Notes under the pieces: generated by a model | Seen by the model: the letters and a program-made list of their open reading frames with translations, nothing else | What the model was told of the DNA's origin: nothing | Databases searched by the model: none | Made by a program: the position numbers and the translations under genes | NCBI GenBank assembly: GCA_963971225.1 | Contig: OZ020267.1 | Span: forward strand, 153,193,920 to 153,257,919 | DNA from: Melieria omissa | Lineage: Eukaryota > Arthropoda > Insecta > Diptera > Ulidiidae | Length of the DNA: 64,000 nt | Direction: 5' to 3' | Shown here: positions 54,801 to 62,055 of the stretch, piece by piece | Numbering within the stretch: position 1 is the first letter of the stretch | How the letters are laid out: each line of letters starts with the position of its first letter

Positions 54801-57653
54801 ACTACACCAAGTATCGTAACATGATTTACTTGAATGATGGGCAAAAAGTACGTGCGAAAAAAACGCTAACGGCGCATACACTAACAACAACAGAAGCTGA
54901 GCGAAAAACTCGTTGTAACTACTAAAACTAGGGGGTGAATGGGGAGGTAGGGTGGTTCACGGCTTTATGTCAAAAGTGTTAAAATAACCTGCAGCACACG
55001 CTTCGGCAAGTTGCGATCGTCCTCTTCGGTGATTTGCGTGCGATATGTGGGCCGCTCGAATACGGGCGGATTGTCGTTGACGTCTTTGACGTGTATTATG
55101 ACCGTTGTGTAGTTCTCCTTCAAGTTGTCGGAAGCCGCTAAACGTAGTTCGTACTGCACGTGTCACAGTTGACCAGTTGAGGTGGTGCGGTGGGGTGGAA
55201 AGTGGATAAATGAAACTGGTTTAATTTTCGGTACTCACTCGAGGCAAATATGTAAAAATCTGTGTTTACATATGCAAAAGTCAGAAAGGAAACTGTGTCA
55301 GCTTGGCGCAAAACCCCAACAATGCTGGCTTCATTATACCAATTGCTGTCCCGTTCTTATAAAATGTGGACAAACAGTCCAGTCCCACTCACCTAATCCC
55401 CGTCGCTTTTTCAGTCACCCGTCTGCGTGCCTGTGGCGCGCCTGGCCAATTGAAAAATTGTCAGGCGCCGCACACACGAAACGGCGGAATGTACACGCCA
55501 ACGTGCACTTGCAATGGCAACAAAAAATTGGCGACAAGACACGCGCATCGCTTTTCGGTGTCGCTGCCGCTCGGTTCACAAATCGCCATTCTGCAGCGCA
55601 ACAATTCATGCGGCGCTGTTTTTTGTCGTTTCTGGCGCTTTTTGTTGCCCTTTTGCTGATGCATAAAATATCGCATGCAATAAATTGCGCACGGACGCTG
55701 TTCGAAGAAAGGCAAAGCAAGAAACAAAAAGCGCCAGTCGCGTGGAAAGCGCGCTGGGCGTTGGCGACAACGACAGCGACAAGCTTGTGGGCAGAGCGAG
55801 TGAATGAAATTCTGTAAAAATTGCATGCGGCACGTTGAGTTTCAATTAATTGTTGCAGTCGCCGAAAGTTCGTCCCTTGCCACTTCGTCACTGGAAGCTT
55901 GATGGCGTGTAAAACAAGCGAATGCAGTGGTTGGCGTTGTTGCTCCACTGCCGAAAATGGTATTTGAAAATTGTTATTGAAATTCAATTAGTGCCCTTTG
56001 CGTTGTTGTGTTTGACTTGCGCAAGCGAACATTTTCATTGTTGGCTTGATTGAGAGTGATGCAAGGAATGCGCGCTGGGCGCGTCGGCGATATGGCTGAA
56101 ATATGCACGAAACTTTCAATCAACACACGCAGCACGGTTCGAGCGTATTTATGATGCAATTTTTTAGTTTAACAGCGGAAGCAAGTTGTTATTAAGTTTG
56201 AATTTTTAAAAGCCAAATAATGGAGCTGCGGGTAATTGATTGCAGCCGAAACTCCCAACTGAGTGAGTGAAGTATTTAATAATAAAATATTTTGGTAGCT
56301 ATTTTGTGCCTATTGATGGTAAAGAGAAAAATAAATGTTCGCTTTGAAAATGTTTATCTTTGCGATGAAAAACTTTGCCAAAAGCTAATGGACAATGTTG
56401 CGCGTAAATTTGCAATATTTTACAATTTACACCCATTTAGAAAAAACTCACGCCACCCAACTATACACGTTTTATAAATTTACTTGCATTTTGGGTTATT
56501 TAATGTAAATGAAGGCGAGCTATTGTATTCTTTCTACTCCTTTGTTCGTTGCTGCCGCGTGATTGATGTCAACTTCTCAGTGTCTGTTGTCGTTTGTGCT
56601 TCTTTGCTCACTACGGTCCAATGAGCCTAAGCTACCCGTCTCGGCTGACAGTCTTTCTTCCACTTAACATATATAAGTATATTTTTAATTTCAGATTGAA
56701 TCGCTTAACGCTCGGATTGTGATGGCCCACATTACACGAAACGCGTCTAGTCTGGAATTTTTTGGCCTCTTTGTCTGATAAAAATTCCACACCCAAAGAA
56801 TTCGCACTTGACTAAACCAAATATCTGCCTGCTTTTGTTTTTAATAAGAGCCCCAGAAATGGCAGCAATGAGCGTAAAAACATAATAAATAACGCAGTTT
56901 ATCGCGTTCAGCGTCGAATGGCAAACAAACCAAACTCCACAATGACTACACAAACAACAAACAAACGAACGAAATAACTTTTATTTATTTGCGTGTGCGT
57001 TGCTGTTGTTGTTTATGGCATTTTGGGCTGTTTGGAGTGCTGAGTGTGCGGGCGATTTGTGACGCCGGCACATAGCGGCGTTGCGTATACGCCATGCAGG
57101 TCGAAGAGGAGAATATGATAGGCGAGATAGCATTGGGACTTACCCTACGCCGAGTCTCGTAGTCAAGGGCGCCCGCCACATAAATGGCACCCGTCATGTT
57201 TTTGACCGCAAAAGCGCCGCCAATGTTGCCGCTCGTAATTTCATAACGAATTCGCGAGGCTATCGGTGTGGGCGTTTTTGTTGTTGTGTTTGTGGTTAGT
57301 GGTGTGCCGGCAAATTGTGGTTGTTGTTGCGAATATTCATTAAATTTATAATTTTAATAGACACGTGCCAGGAGTCGTCGCCAGTCGGTGGGTGGGTTGG
57401 TGATTTTCCGTAAACAAGGCGAAGGAAGCGAATGAATGCAAGTAAAACACAAATTTGTAAATTGAGTATAATATTGTTGTGGTTGCTTTCTTATCGGCGG
57501 CACACTTACATTCGTCGTGATCCTTGGCCGTCACGGTCAGCACGGTGTGTTGGATGTCCTCGTTCTCGTCGACCTCGGCCTCGTACAGCGACTTGTCAAA
57601 GTACGGCGGGTTGTCGTTCTTGTCGGCGATTCCGATGCGTATGAATTTTGTCA
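21698..57653 (-). CDS. CadN: Cadherin-N (neural cadherin), 3' part of the gene, 13 exons at 11 positions
   Basis: This is a spliced minus-strand coding region for a classical cadherin that mediates calcium-dependent homophilic adhesion, in flies mainly between axons and at synapses. The joined exons give about 1,699 residues. In order they carry seven cadherin-repeat ends (DxND signatures), a cadherin-like region, EGF and laminin-G modules, a further EGF region, one transmembrane helix, a juxtamembrane p120-type segment, and a C-terminal beta-catenin-binding segment ending in ELEL. I recognised it by close agreement with Drosophila CadN, including exon order and two alternative exon positions. 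The paralogue CadN2 is less likely because the match to CadN is near-identical over long stretches, but I could not run an alignment. The 5' exons are outside the window. Every junction follows GT-AG and the phases close to the TAA stop. Confidence 0.95.
21849..21868. repeat. CadN: (TG)n microsatellite beside the last CadN acceptor
   Basis: Ten TG units lie 36 bp inside the intron from exon 21. On the transcript strand this is a CA repeat near the 3' splice site. Confidence 0.85.
22303..23251. mobile_element. Non-autonomous element with long inverted repeats, CACTACTCGAC ends
   Basis: CACTACTCGACA at 22303 is mirrored by GTCGAGTAGTG ending at 23251. About 110-150 bp at each side are imperfect inverted repeats, sharing TTTGGTCC, CTGAAC, GAAACTGAAA and TTTTCGAAAAATCTTCGAAAAA. 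The flanks are TTA and TTG, so a 3 bp target duplication is possible but imperfect. The 949 bp element lies in the intron between CadN exons 20 and 21. No transposase frame is visible. The ends resemble CACTA-type elements and the MITE at 13.9 kb, but the interiors differ. Confidence 0.78.
23836..24006 (-). CDS. CadN: CadN exon 20: cytoplasmic tail with catenin-binding segment
   Basis: This exon is 171 bp. The acceptor is cattgcag above 24006 and the donor is TCAG|GTGAGT below 23836. After a split tyrosine codon it reads [17 protein letters not shown], then a charged stretch ([17 protein letters not shown]) and [20 protein letters not shown]. The last motif is the conserved beta-catenin/armadillo-binding core of classical cadherins, linking the receptor to actin through alpha-catenin. 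The serine cluster is the known region of regulatory phosphorylation in the family. It ends with a split glycine codon. Confidence 0.95.
24007..24631 (-). other. CadN: CadN intron 19
   Basis: This is a 625 bp intron with strong donor GTAAGT and acceptor cattgcag. Nothing else is visible. Confidence 0.9.
24632..24844 (-). CDS. CadN: CadN exon 19: end of transmembrane helix and juxtamembrane cytoplasmic segment
   Basis: This exon is 213 bp. The acceptor is acgattgcag above 24844 and the donor is ATGT|GTAAGT below 24632. It starts [18 protein letters not shown], giving the cytosolic half of the membrane helix and a basic stop-transfer stretch. It continues to [18 protein letters not shown], which resembles the juxtamembrane p120-catenin-binding core of classical cadherins, then a proline and methionine rich stretch ending MKMPIM. 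Its first codon is split so that either exon 18 copy gives a hydrophobic residue (I or L). It is common to all isoforms. Confidence 0.95.
25790..26100. repeat. Very AT-rich low-complexity tract
   Basis: Repeated TTTATATTTTAAATA-like strings at 25970-26080 form an almost pure A/T stretch. It is in the intron between the distal exon 18 and exon 19 and carries no frame. Confidence 0.75.
26132..26268. mobile_element. Short TTAA-flanked MITE (piggyBac type)
   Basis: TTAA at 26128-26131 and at 26269-26272 bracket 137 bp whose ends are CACTGGAAATA and, on the other strand, CACTAGAAAGACC. Both ends continue with a related GCGGTA/CGCAA stretch, so the inverted repeats are about 15-20 bp and degenerate. 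A TTAA target duplication is diagnostic of the piggyBac superfamily. It lies in the intron between the distal CadN exon 18 and exon 19. Confidence 0.7.
26402..27530 (+). mobile_element. Decayed piggyBac-like transposon
   Basis: Inverted repeats are at 26402-26435 (ATGTAACGCAACCCCAGAAG core) and 27478-27511 (its reverse complement with a few changes). The right edge is GGG followed by TTAA at 27531-27534. Between them a plus-strand frame from about 26780 to 27034 encodes pieces typical of piggyBac transposase: FTSKEL after a stop where the usual tryptophan would sit, then [20 protein letters not shown] and YVIW. The stretch between these blocks is far shorter than normal, so the gene is internally deleted as well as interrupted. 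The left terminus is not cleanly placed. Confidence 0.75.
26781..27034 (+). pseudogene. piggyBac-like transposase remnant
   Basis: One continuous frame has a single in-frame TAG just before [14 protein letters not shown]. Downstream it reads [33 protein letters not shown] and then a TGA. In the family these are the conserved block around the catalytic DNWFT and the later RRxxRWPxxxFxNMLD block, here brought close together by loss of the region between. It cannot encode a working transposase. Confidence 0.72.
30140..30449. repeat. Diverged two-copy tandem repeat, about 155 bp unit
   Basis: Unit 1 starts GGGAGCC at 30140 and unit 2 starts GGGAGCC at 30295. Both contain TTTTGTATGG, a CATTAAG/CTTAAG block, TTGGAG, TATGTTTG, and TCGGTCATA then CAACT. 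Identity is moderate. Just before it, near 30068-30110, is GAAATCGGTTCAGTAGTTTC, a kind of sequence seen in interspersed insect repeats, so the pair may sit inside a larger unnamed element spanning about 30.05-30.56 kb. Confidence 0.65.
30900..31624. mobile_element. TTAA-flanked non-autonomous element, 725 bp
   Basis: TTAA at 30896-30899 and 31625-31628 flank an element whose ends match exactly over 18 bp: GGGGCACAACTAGTTTGA at the left and its reverse complement at the right. Inside there is a second inverted pair, CCATACAATGACCCTC at 31188-31203 and its near complement at 31329-31345. There is no transposase. A TTAA duplication points to mobilisation by a piggyBac-type enzyme. Confidence 0.82.
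32404..32642 (-). CDS. CadN: CadN alternative exon 18, distal copy: EGF and first half of transmembrane helix
   Basis: This exon is 239 bp. The acceptor is acacacttag above 32642, preceded by a CA-rich tract, and the donor is CTCATAC|GTAAGT below 32404. It encodes [12 protein letters not shown], an EGF module ([12 protein letters not shown], then [12 protein letters not shown]), and the membrane entry [13 protein letters not shown]. Joined to exon 19 the helix becomes a run through LVLVFVV. Cysteine positions match the 38 kb copy, but the linker and membrane residues differ strongly, so the two isoforms would have different transmembrane segments. It is one codon shorter than the other copy with identical phases. 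Confidence 0.93.
35148..35973 (+). mobile_element. Internally deleted mariner-like (Tc1/mariner) element with TA flanks
   Basis: The ends are CAGGGTGGTCCATCTAGCG at 35148 and the complement of CAGAGTGGACCATTTAAG at the right, imperfect inverted repeats of about 34-36 bp. TA is present at 35146-35147 and 35974-35975, the expected target duplication. At 826 bp it is shorter than an intact element of about 1.3 kb. The interior has the N-terminal helix-turn-helix part of a transposase and a short C-terminal part, with the catalytic middle missing. It lies in the intron between the two CadN exon 18 copies. Confidence 0.9.
35232..35870 (+). pseudogene. mariner-like transposase, catalytic core deleted
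   Basis: The frame from ATG 35232 to TGA 35660 reads through [38 protein letters not shown] and [16 protein letters not shown], the DNA-binding half typical of this family. Around 35630 it jumps to family C-terminal sequence in another frame ([20 protein letters not shown], then [19 protein letters not shown] and DIVFHS before TAA). The first catalytic acidic residues are absent, so the copy is dead. Confidence 0.85.
37276..37337. repeat. (GAAT/GGAT)n tetranucleotide repeat
   Basis: Five clean GAAT units pass into diverged GGATGAAC, GAACGAAT and GGATGGAT units. It lies about 600 bp downstream of the proximal CadN exon 18. Confidence 0.85.
37923..38164 (-). CDS. CadN: CadN alternative exon 18, proximal copy: EGF and first half of transmembrane helix
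   Basis: This exon is 242 bp. The acceptor is cgcacag above 38164 and the donor is CTG A|GTGAGC below 37923. It encodes [14 protein letters not shown], an EGF module ([12 protein letters not shown], then [12 protein letters not shown]), a short linker and the membrane entry [17 protein letters not shown]. The helix is completed by LVLVFVV from exon 19. It takes the same position, cysteine spacing and phase as the exon at 32404-32642, so exactly one of the two must be used. The pair corresponds to Drosophila exons 18a/18b, whose use is developmentally regulated in that species. The a/b label here is by position only. Confidence 0.94.
38165..40175 (-). other. CadN: CadN intron 17
   Basis: This 2.0 kb intron precedes the proximal exon 18. 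I looked for a third EGF plus membrane exon and found none. Confidence 0.85.
40176..40346 (-). CDS. CadN: CadN exon 17: first half of the cysteine-rich region before the membrane
   Basis: This exon is 171 bp. The acceptor is gcacacag above 40346 and the donor is TGCAC|GTGAGT below 40176. It completes a split arginine codon, reads [18 protein letters not shown], then has the cysteine cluster [18 protein letters not shown] and ends WNEYECT with the threonine codon split. The EGF-like fold it starts is completed by whichever exon 18 follows. Only 98 bp of intron separate it from exon 16. It leaves two bases, a phase matched by the first base of each exon 18 copy (T or G, both giving Thr). Confidence 0.95.
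40445..42746 (-). CDS. CadN: CadN exon 16: last cadherin repeat, cadherin-like region, EGF-LamG-EGF-LamG
   Basis: This is the largest exon, 2,302 bp, with acceptor ttgcag above 42746 and donor AAG|GTGAGT below 40445. It begins [12 protein letters not shown] after a split lysine codon. In order it has the end of a cadherin repeat ([10 protein letters not shown]), a further cadherin-like domain, then a membrane-proximal stretch including [17 protein letters not shown]. These are followed by an EGF module ([12 protein letters not shown] through [12 protein letters not shown]), a laminin-G domain, a second EGF (CWEHGNC through [16 protein letters not shown] spacing, here CQCRPGW), and a second laminin-G domain ending CLDDIR. 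This arrangement is the hallmark of arthropod classical cadherins and is absent from vertebrate N-cadherin. The exon is GC-rich compared with its flanking introns. Confidence 0.97.
42747..44309 (-). other. CadN: CadN intron 15
   Basis: This 1.56 kb intron contains a CA repeat and no supported frame. Confidence 0.9.
43350..43368. repeat. (CA)n microsatellite
   Basis: About nine CA units in the CadN intron between exons 15 and 16. Confidence 0.85.
44310..45633 (-). CDS. CadN: CadN exon 15: four cadherin-repeat ends
   Basis: This is a large exon of 1,324 bp. The acceptor is ctctcaccag above 45633 and the donor is CAG A|GTGAGT below 44310. It starts [13 protein letters not shown] in phase 0 and leaves one base. 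Four repeat boundaries are visible: [27 protein letters not shown] and DINDNAPKF, each about 100 residues after the previous one, with LDYED or LDRE strand motifs between. The second boundary has M in place of N, a common weakening of one calcium site. If the donor is not used, translation stops two codons later at TAA. The exon ends SFKVEQDQ and joins exon 16 through a split lysine codon. Confidence 0.96.
45634..48031 (-). other. CadN: CadN intron 14
   Basis: This 2.4 kb intron shows no supported gene or transposon end. Confidence 0.88.
48032..48169 (-). CDS. CadN: CadN exon 14: cadherin-repeat core
   Basis: This exon is 138 bp (46 codons), phase 0 at both ends. The acceptor is cgcaccgcag above 48169 and the donor is AAG|GTAAGT below 48032. 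It reads [18 protein letters not shown] and ends with the strand [14 protein letters not shown], typical of a cadherin domain core. ATDGDKD holds the conserved acidic calcium site in the middle of the repeat. It is the common acceptor for both exon 13 versions, and its strong donor feeds exon 15. The polypyrimidine tract of the acceptor is short and purine-interrupted. Confidence 0.93.
48170..52527 (-). other. CadN: CadN intron 13 (distal exon 13 to exon 14)
   Basis: This 4.4 kb intron contains the decayed Tc1/mariner relic at about 50.05-51.12 kb. The rest is AT-rich without supported frames. Confidence 0.88.
50050..51120 (-). mobile_element. Decayed Tc1/mariner-superfamily transposon
   Basis: Minus-strand translation gives scattered transposase blocks. 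One is [20 protein letters not shown] followed by [12 protein letters not shown], near 50640-50760. Another is [20 protein letters not shown] with KVCKNDVQF, a stop, then [18 protein letters not shown], near 50165-50320. A helix-turn-helix-like N-terminal stretch precedes them around 50900-51080. Several frameshifts and stops separate the blocks. I could not place terminal inverted repeats, so the limits are approximate. It lies in the intron between CadN exons 13 and 14. Confidence 0.7.
52528..52686 (-). CDS. CadN: CadN alternative exon 13, distal copy (13b by position)
   Basis: This exon is 159 bp (53 codons), phase 0 at both ends. It encodes [17 protein letters not shown], then [17 protein letters not shown], ending IIQ. 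It parallels the 55 kb copy codon for codon over most of its length but is two residues shorter. Its linker carries L where the other copy has the usual N (DVNDLPP instead of DVNDNPP), which removes one potential calcium ligand. The acceptor attttattttaag is pyrimidine rich, and the donor CAG|GTCCAA is weak. Both copies join in frame to exon 14, which begins VTATDGDKD. Confidence 0.92.
53500..54013 (+). mobile_element. 5'-truncated non-LTR retrotransposon 3' end
   Basis: A plus-strand frame from about 53580 to TGA 53859-53861 reads [27 protein letters not shown], then LADQLGAML and later [14 protein letters not shown]. This has the C-terminal zinc-finger-like Cys/His spacing and short tail of a reverse-transcriptase ORF2. 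After the stop comes a GC-rich UTR (CCCGCGACGTAATGCCGGG, TTTTTAGCCGGTAAGAATCC) and an A-run at about 54004-54013. The layout matches a 5'-truncated LINE copy, and the UTR style resembles R1-clade elements, though the clade is a guess. It lies between the two CadN exon 13 copies. Confidence 0.72.
54397..54414. repeat. Short (CCTAA)3 array ending a possible second repeat fragment
   Basis: GTAACCTAACCTAACCTA ends a stretch of about 54.14-54.4 kb that looks like a repeat 3' end. Such short CCTAA arrays are common tails or relics inside fly genomes. It is interstitial, and flies lack TTAGG telomeres. Confidence 0.5.
54989..55153 (-). CDS. CadN: CadN alternative exon 13, proximal copy (13a by position)
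   Basis: This exon is 165 bp (55 codons), phase 0 at both ends. It encodes [15 protein letters not shown] and later [17 protein letters not shown], which is the end of one cadherin repeat, the calcium-binding linker and the start of the next repeat. The acceptor is cacgtgcag with a poor pyrimidine tract. The donor is CAG|GTTATT, which departs from consensus at several positions. It is homologous to the exon at 52528-52686 and occupies the same place in the protein, so I infer mutually exclusive use, as is known for Drosophila CadN exons 13a/13b. Whether this copy is the true 13a or 13b orthologue is assigned by position only. Confidence 0.92.
55154..57143 (-). other. CadN: CadN intron 12
   Basis: This 2.0 kb intron runs between exon 12 and the proximal exon 13. 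Overlapping frames at 55.2-55.99 kb on both strands occupy GC-richer DNA but show no family features, and I do not call them. Confidence 0.85.
57144..57259 (-). CDS. CadN: CadN exon 12: cadherin-repeat core
   Basis: This exon is 116 bp. The acceptor is ccgatag above 57259 and the donor is AGG|GTAAGT below 57144. It completes a split serine codon and reads [18 protein letters not shown], then ends with the typical cadherin strand LDYETRRR in phase 0. It supplies the middle of the repeat whose end is encoded by whichever exon 13 is chosen. The strong consensus donor contrasts with the weak donors of both exon 13 copies. The intron above it is only 250 bp and holds nothing else visible. Confidence 0.93.
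57510..57653 (-). CDS. CadN: CadN exon 11: cadherin-repeat boundary (DKNDNPPYF)
   Basis: This is the most 5' CadN exon in the window, 144 bp. The acceptor tttacag lies just above 57653 and the donor is GTAAGT below 57510. It enters with two bases of a split codon and leaves with one. The translation starts [18 protein letters not shown] and continues into the next repeat with [17 protein letters not shown]. The DKNDNPP motif supplies calcium ligands at the junction of two extracellular cadherin domains, and the E in EAEVDEN is the usual first-strand ligand. It joins exon 12 through a split serine codon (T|CC). No alternative copy of this exon is seen. Confidence 0.93.
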
Positions 57654-60600
57654 CTGTAAATGCGAAAAAAAGAGAGCAGAGCGTTGTTAGTGAGATGAGC
57701 GGAAGTGTTGTCCATATTAGTGAACGGCGGGCGGTGTGTATGTAAATTTTACTGCCATAAATTATAACTCATTAATGCTCGCACCCACACACGCAACCAA
57801 ACATATACATGCACCCAATACACCCAGTGTGGTGGAGTGTGGCAAGTGCGGCGCTTCCCCCCAAGTTTATGCAATTATCACGTAATCCTCATAAAGACTG
57901 CGCGACAAGCGTGTCGCAATGCGTCTGCCCCGCTTTGCCTTACTCACAATCACAATACGCATATTCGTATTTTTGTTATTAATACTTTTTTTAGGTATTT
58001 ATAAAAGCGGCATAGATGGAACGCCAGACGCCAAGGCAACCGGAATTTTTACTACCTTTCAGTGAAAGTGTAGTTGGGTTGCCGACACACTTGGCTTGCA
58101 TACGAAATGAGCGAACTTCTCACTTATGCTTTCATCTCATTCAAGGTTTATTATTTATACGGAGGACATGTTGCGTGAGGCGCGTGCGGGCGTCGGCTGG
58201 TCGTATTCAAATCAAAGGGCCAGTATGTGTATGCGTTGCAATTTAGATGCTGGATTAATGAAAATTACGTTCAATTTCGCATTTCAAAGTGCTACTCGAA
58301 TGGGTGGGTGTGTGCGAATAAATGGTTTAATTGACTCCAGTGCTGGGCCTCACTAAATATTAACTACAAAGATAGCAGTTTTTATGCTCTTTCGAATGTT
58401 GAGAAGGCTTTCCAAATCTGACTTCAGCGAACGTTTTGCCGCACTCGATGAAACAATTTAAAAGTGTGTCAAATGCATATTAAACACTTTAGTTGCAATC
58501 ACAATGGCATTGCTGTATAAATTTCGATAAATGTGTGTTTGGGCTATTTACATATTTTGACATATTTCCTCGTTGTAGCGTCAAAGGATTTGCAGCTCTG
58601 CACTGTTTCGCTTTGTGCTTGCAGTGTGTTGCATTTCTCTCCCCAGTAATAATCTTTTCCACAGTCGAATTGACACACACATACACACATCTGCAGCTCT
58701 CCGCTTGCATACCAAATTAAATAAGCCTTGGTGTGCTGTTGTGTGTGAATGCAACCATTTTGCATTTGAAATTTTTTGGAAGGCAATTTGCGCGCATAAC
58801 AACATTGTGTAAGCCAGTCGAAAGGACTCGCAATGACGCAGTGACAACGACGACGACCAATAGCAACGATGGCACCGAATGCTCAATGCAATAATTTGTG
58901 CAAGTTGTTATGGCTGCGGTTGCAATGCTCGCCCCGAGGAGAGCAAAGTTGCCGCTGTGTGGCTGTGACTGTGACTGTGGTGCATAGGCAGCGAAGGCGG
59001 CCATATTGTTTTTGACTTGTTTATTATTTTGCGAAATGTTAAAATATCGCACACTGCTACAGACAAGCAACATGCAACGGCAATTGTAAGTTGCCACATG
59101 CCGTCTGCTTGCAATTGCAACAATGCTATTGCCTCAACTTGCAACAAGAACAGACATACGAACAACAACACCAAACACACAACCAGCCAGAGCTCGCATA
59201 ATCTTAAAAGTTGCTCTTGCTTTGTTGTTGTTGCTGCTGTCAAATCGTCCTTAAGCTGAGTTGCGCACATTTGCATACACAATGCCCCCATGCGCTGCTT
59301 TTCTATATATGAATGTATGTTTTTATGTGTGTGTGCGCTTATTCGTGTTTGTCCGTCTGTGCTGGCGCTGCGCTATGTACAACTGTGTTTCGGTGCGTGT
59401 GTGTGTGATTATGTTTTAATTTGAATTATATTTGCATTAAGTTCTGTTGTGGCAATTAGATAAGCTGCGTTGGCCATGGTGTGTTTTTGTTTATTTTCAG
59501 CGCGCCTCTGTGTGTGTGTGTGTGTGTTTGCCCATTTTGCATGTTTGGCTAAATATTTGGGTCAACTTGTAAGCAGCACTCGCAGGCACTGACCCTATGC
59601 TAATGGCCACTGAGAGCAATTTTAATTAAAGCACAACGCATGGACGGCAGCGTTTGTGCTGCTGACCGCTTAGACGTCAATGTGGCCGATAAGCTATAAT
59701 TTGAAAAAATTCGTTTACATATTGGCAGATAAATTTCATTGTTTGCTCATTGGAAAATAATTTGCAAAATTACTTTGCAGGCTGAATTTATGGTTTGGTG
59801 AGCACTTTGCTGGCAGCTGTAATGCAACTGCGATCAGCTTTCAGCCGGCCACTGGAAATCTCCACTTGCTTGTGTGCCTATGCGCTTTACGAAATGGCAG
59901 GGCAGTTGGCACTTTGGCGGCGAGTGGAAGTAACAAAAGCGGCGACAATATATGACCGCCATTAGTGCAGCCATGCGGCCGCATCAATGCAGACACGAGT
60001 GCGCTGCAGTTCAGCTGAATGCGTTGAGTGCGCTGAATGCGCCTTAAAGTGCTCGCAAGTCCGAGGGATATTTGAGACGATTGTGCTGTGCCACTTGCGC
60101 GTCTTTATGGTCATTAAAAAATGTTGCAAACTTATAGCAAATATTTGATTGCTCCGGCTTCGGCGTCGAGGTTGGCAAGCGAGGCTGGCTTGCTTTTATG
60201 TTTATCGCTGTCGCACAATAACTTTTGGATTTAATATTATGTGGTGTAAGATGCCGATAAAAATACCACACACATGTGTACATACAAAGATAGATGCAAA
60301 CCTACTTCTGTACATATCAATTACAAAGTGTTAATGATGGCAGCAGCAAGACTGAACTGAGTACCAGGGCATGTCTGCTCGACGACGACACTAGCGGCCA
60401 CATGACAATATGCACACATATGTTTCAAATGTTGTTAAGGCAAAGAGAAAAACAAACAATGTTGCTCAAGCCACAAGTTAAATCTTGGAAAACAACGAGT
60501 TTATTTTTCTTAATATTTTCTTTAAAGTTAGATTCCTCCATTTTATTCAACTAATGGCCATGACATAAATTAACATAATTCTTCAAGCTAAAATCACATC

Positions 60601-62014
60601 TCAACAATTTTAAATAATTTTGTCGTTATTAGTTGGTTTGAATGTTTCTCTTTGTTTGCTTCAATTTAATAAAAACAATGTCAACAAGTCATTAAAATGC
60701 AAGTGAAATCTCCTTCAAATTGAGTCAATTTCCATCCCTGTTCCCCACTCGTTTCGGTCAAGTTGTTTAAAAAAAACCCCCGTTTGCACTGAACCCTTGT
60801 GTGACTTTTGACATTTGGCTTCATCATTTTCCTGACAACCATCGACTGCAACTTTGCCACTCAGTCAATGAAGTGCACTGCAGTCTGCAGTGACCGGCGC
60901 CGGTAGTTCGCTCACGTTTTCAACACTTGGCAGCGACAGTTAATTTTTGCAATTTTGCCGCTTGTGCTTGCAGATGGCGTATTAAATGGCAAAAATAATT
61001 TGCATTTTCACGTTATCAGTGAATTGAAAGAAGCTGCGGGGCAACGAACGACAACGCAAAATGACATTGGTGGAAAAAATTCTGAAATTGACACAAGCGA
61101 CATGGCGACTAATGGTGCGACATGCTGCGGTGCTGTGGACAGGTGATGTTCCACTTACATGCATGATTGCACCCAACCGTAGCAACAACAACAGACAGCA
61201 GCAGGCGAAGAGACAACTTTGCAGCAGACTGTTCGGATTGCATCGCTTTGAAGTTGTTTCTAGTTCATTACTGCTTGTCATGCAGGCAATGGTGGCTTTT
61301 GGTGTATGCGAAAATATGCTGAAAACCATTTGCTTGTTGCTTTTGTATGCATTTTACACATTGTCACTTTTGCATGCTTGAAATTTTCTTTCAAACGTAA
61401 TTGTGGCACTTGAATTGAAGCGCGAAGAATTCCCATTGAATCTGACATTGTGACTTTATTTGGCAGTTGATGCACTTAGTTTTCGAACTTAAAAACGCTA
61501 AACAGTAACAACCTTTCAGCGGCAATATTTCAGTTTATTTAAAAAAATACCGGAAAAGACTGAGTGCAGCACTTTAGTTTTGTGACGTTTGAATCACGCT
61601 CAGCTGCTTTAAAGTTTCCAAAAATTAGTTGCGGCCGCTAACGGCACTGTTTCAATTAATATTTTGCTGTTCTTGGAATCTCTTCTTTCGGCTCTTTGGG
61701 GCCATCAATTAAAGGGCAACTTTGAACGTCCGCCTTGCCACCAACGCAGCCCAACCAAACACGAAACTTTGCGACTGCCCAGCGGGCATTAAACTAATTG
61801 GATCGACACGTTTTCGAAAAATCGAAACGGCAAACCATTCGGTTTGCTCAATGGTAAAACGATTCAATTAAAAAGTGAGCCAAGGCGCCGCGCCAGCAGG
61901 AGGCGGCAGTGATTGCTGCCGTTTATGGTATTTATTTTCGTCAGGGCCTAAGCTGCCATTGGCGCTGACAATAAATTGGCACCACTCCAAGCGCTGTCAT
62001 AAATATTAAACCGT

Positions 62015-62055
62015 TCACACACACTCGCGCGTGTGTGTGTGTGTGCGCGCACGCG
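62015..62055. repeat. (CA)n-CGCGCG-(TG)n self-complementary tract
   Basis: CACACACACTCGCGCG is followed by GTGTGTGTGTGTGTG, so the two halves are reverse complements and could form a hairpin. Confidence 0.8.

Larger units (their letters stand above)
52687..54988 (-). other. CadN: CadN intron between the two exon 13 copies
   Basis: This 2.3 kb intron holds the truncated non-LTR fragment and the CCTAA array. It is ample for both exons to be spliced, so steric exclusion cannot explain exclusive use. Confidence 0.88.

Noticed and set aside
55182..55987. Long frames on both strands (up to 211 codons) in CadN intron 12
   Set aside because: Composition is not protein-like, several frames are open at once, and none continues a cadherin or other known domain.
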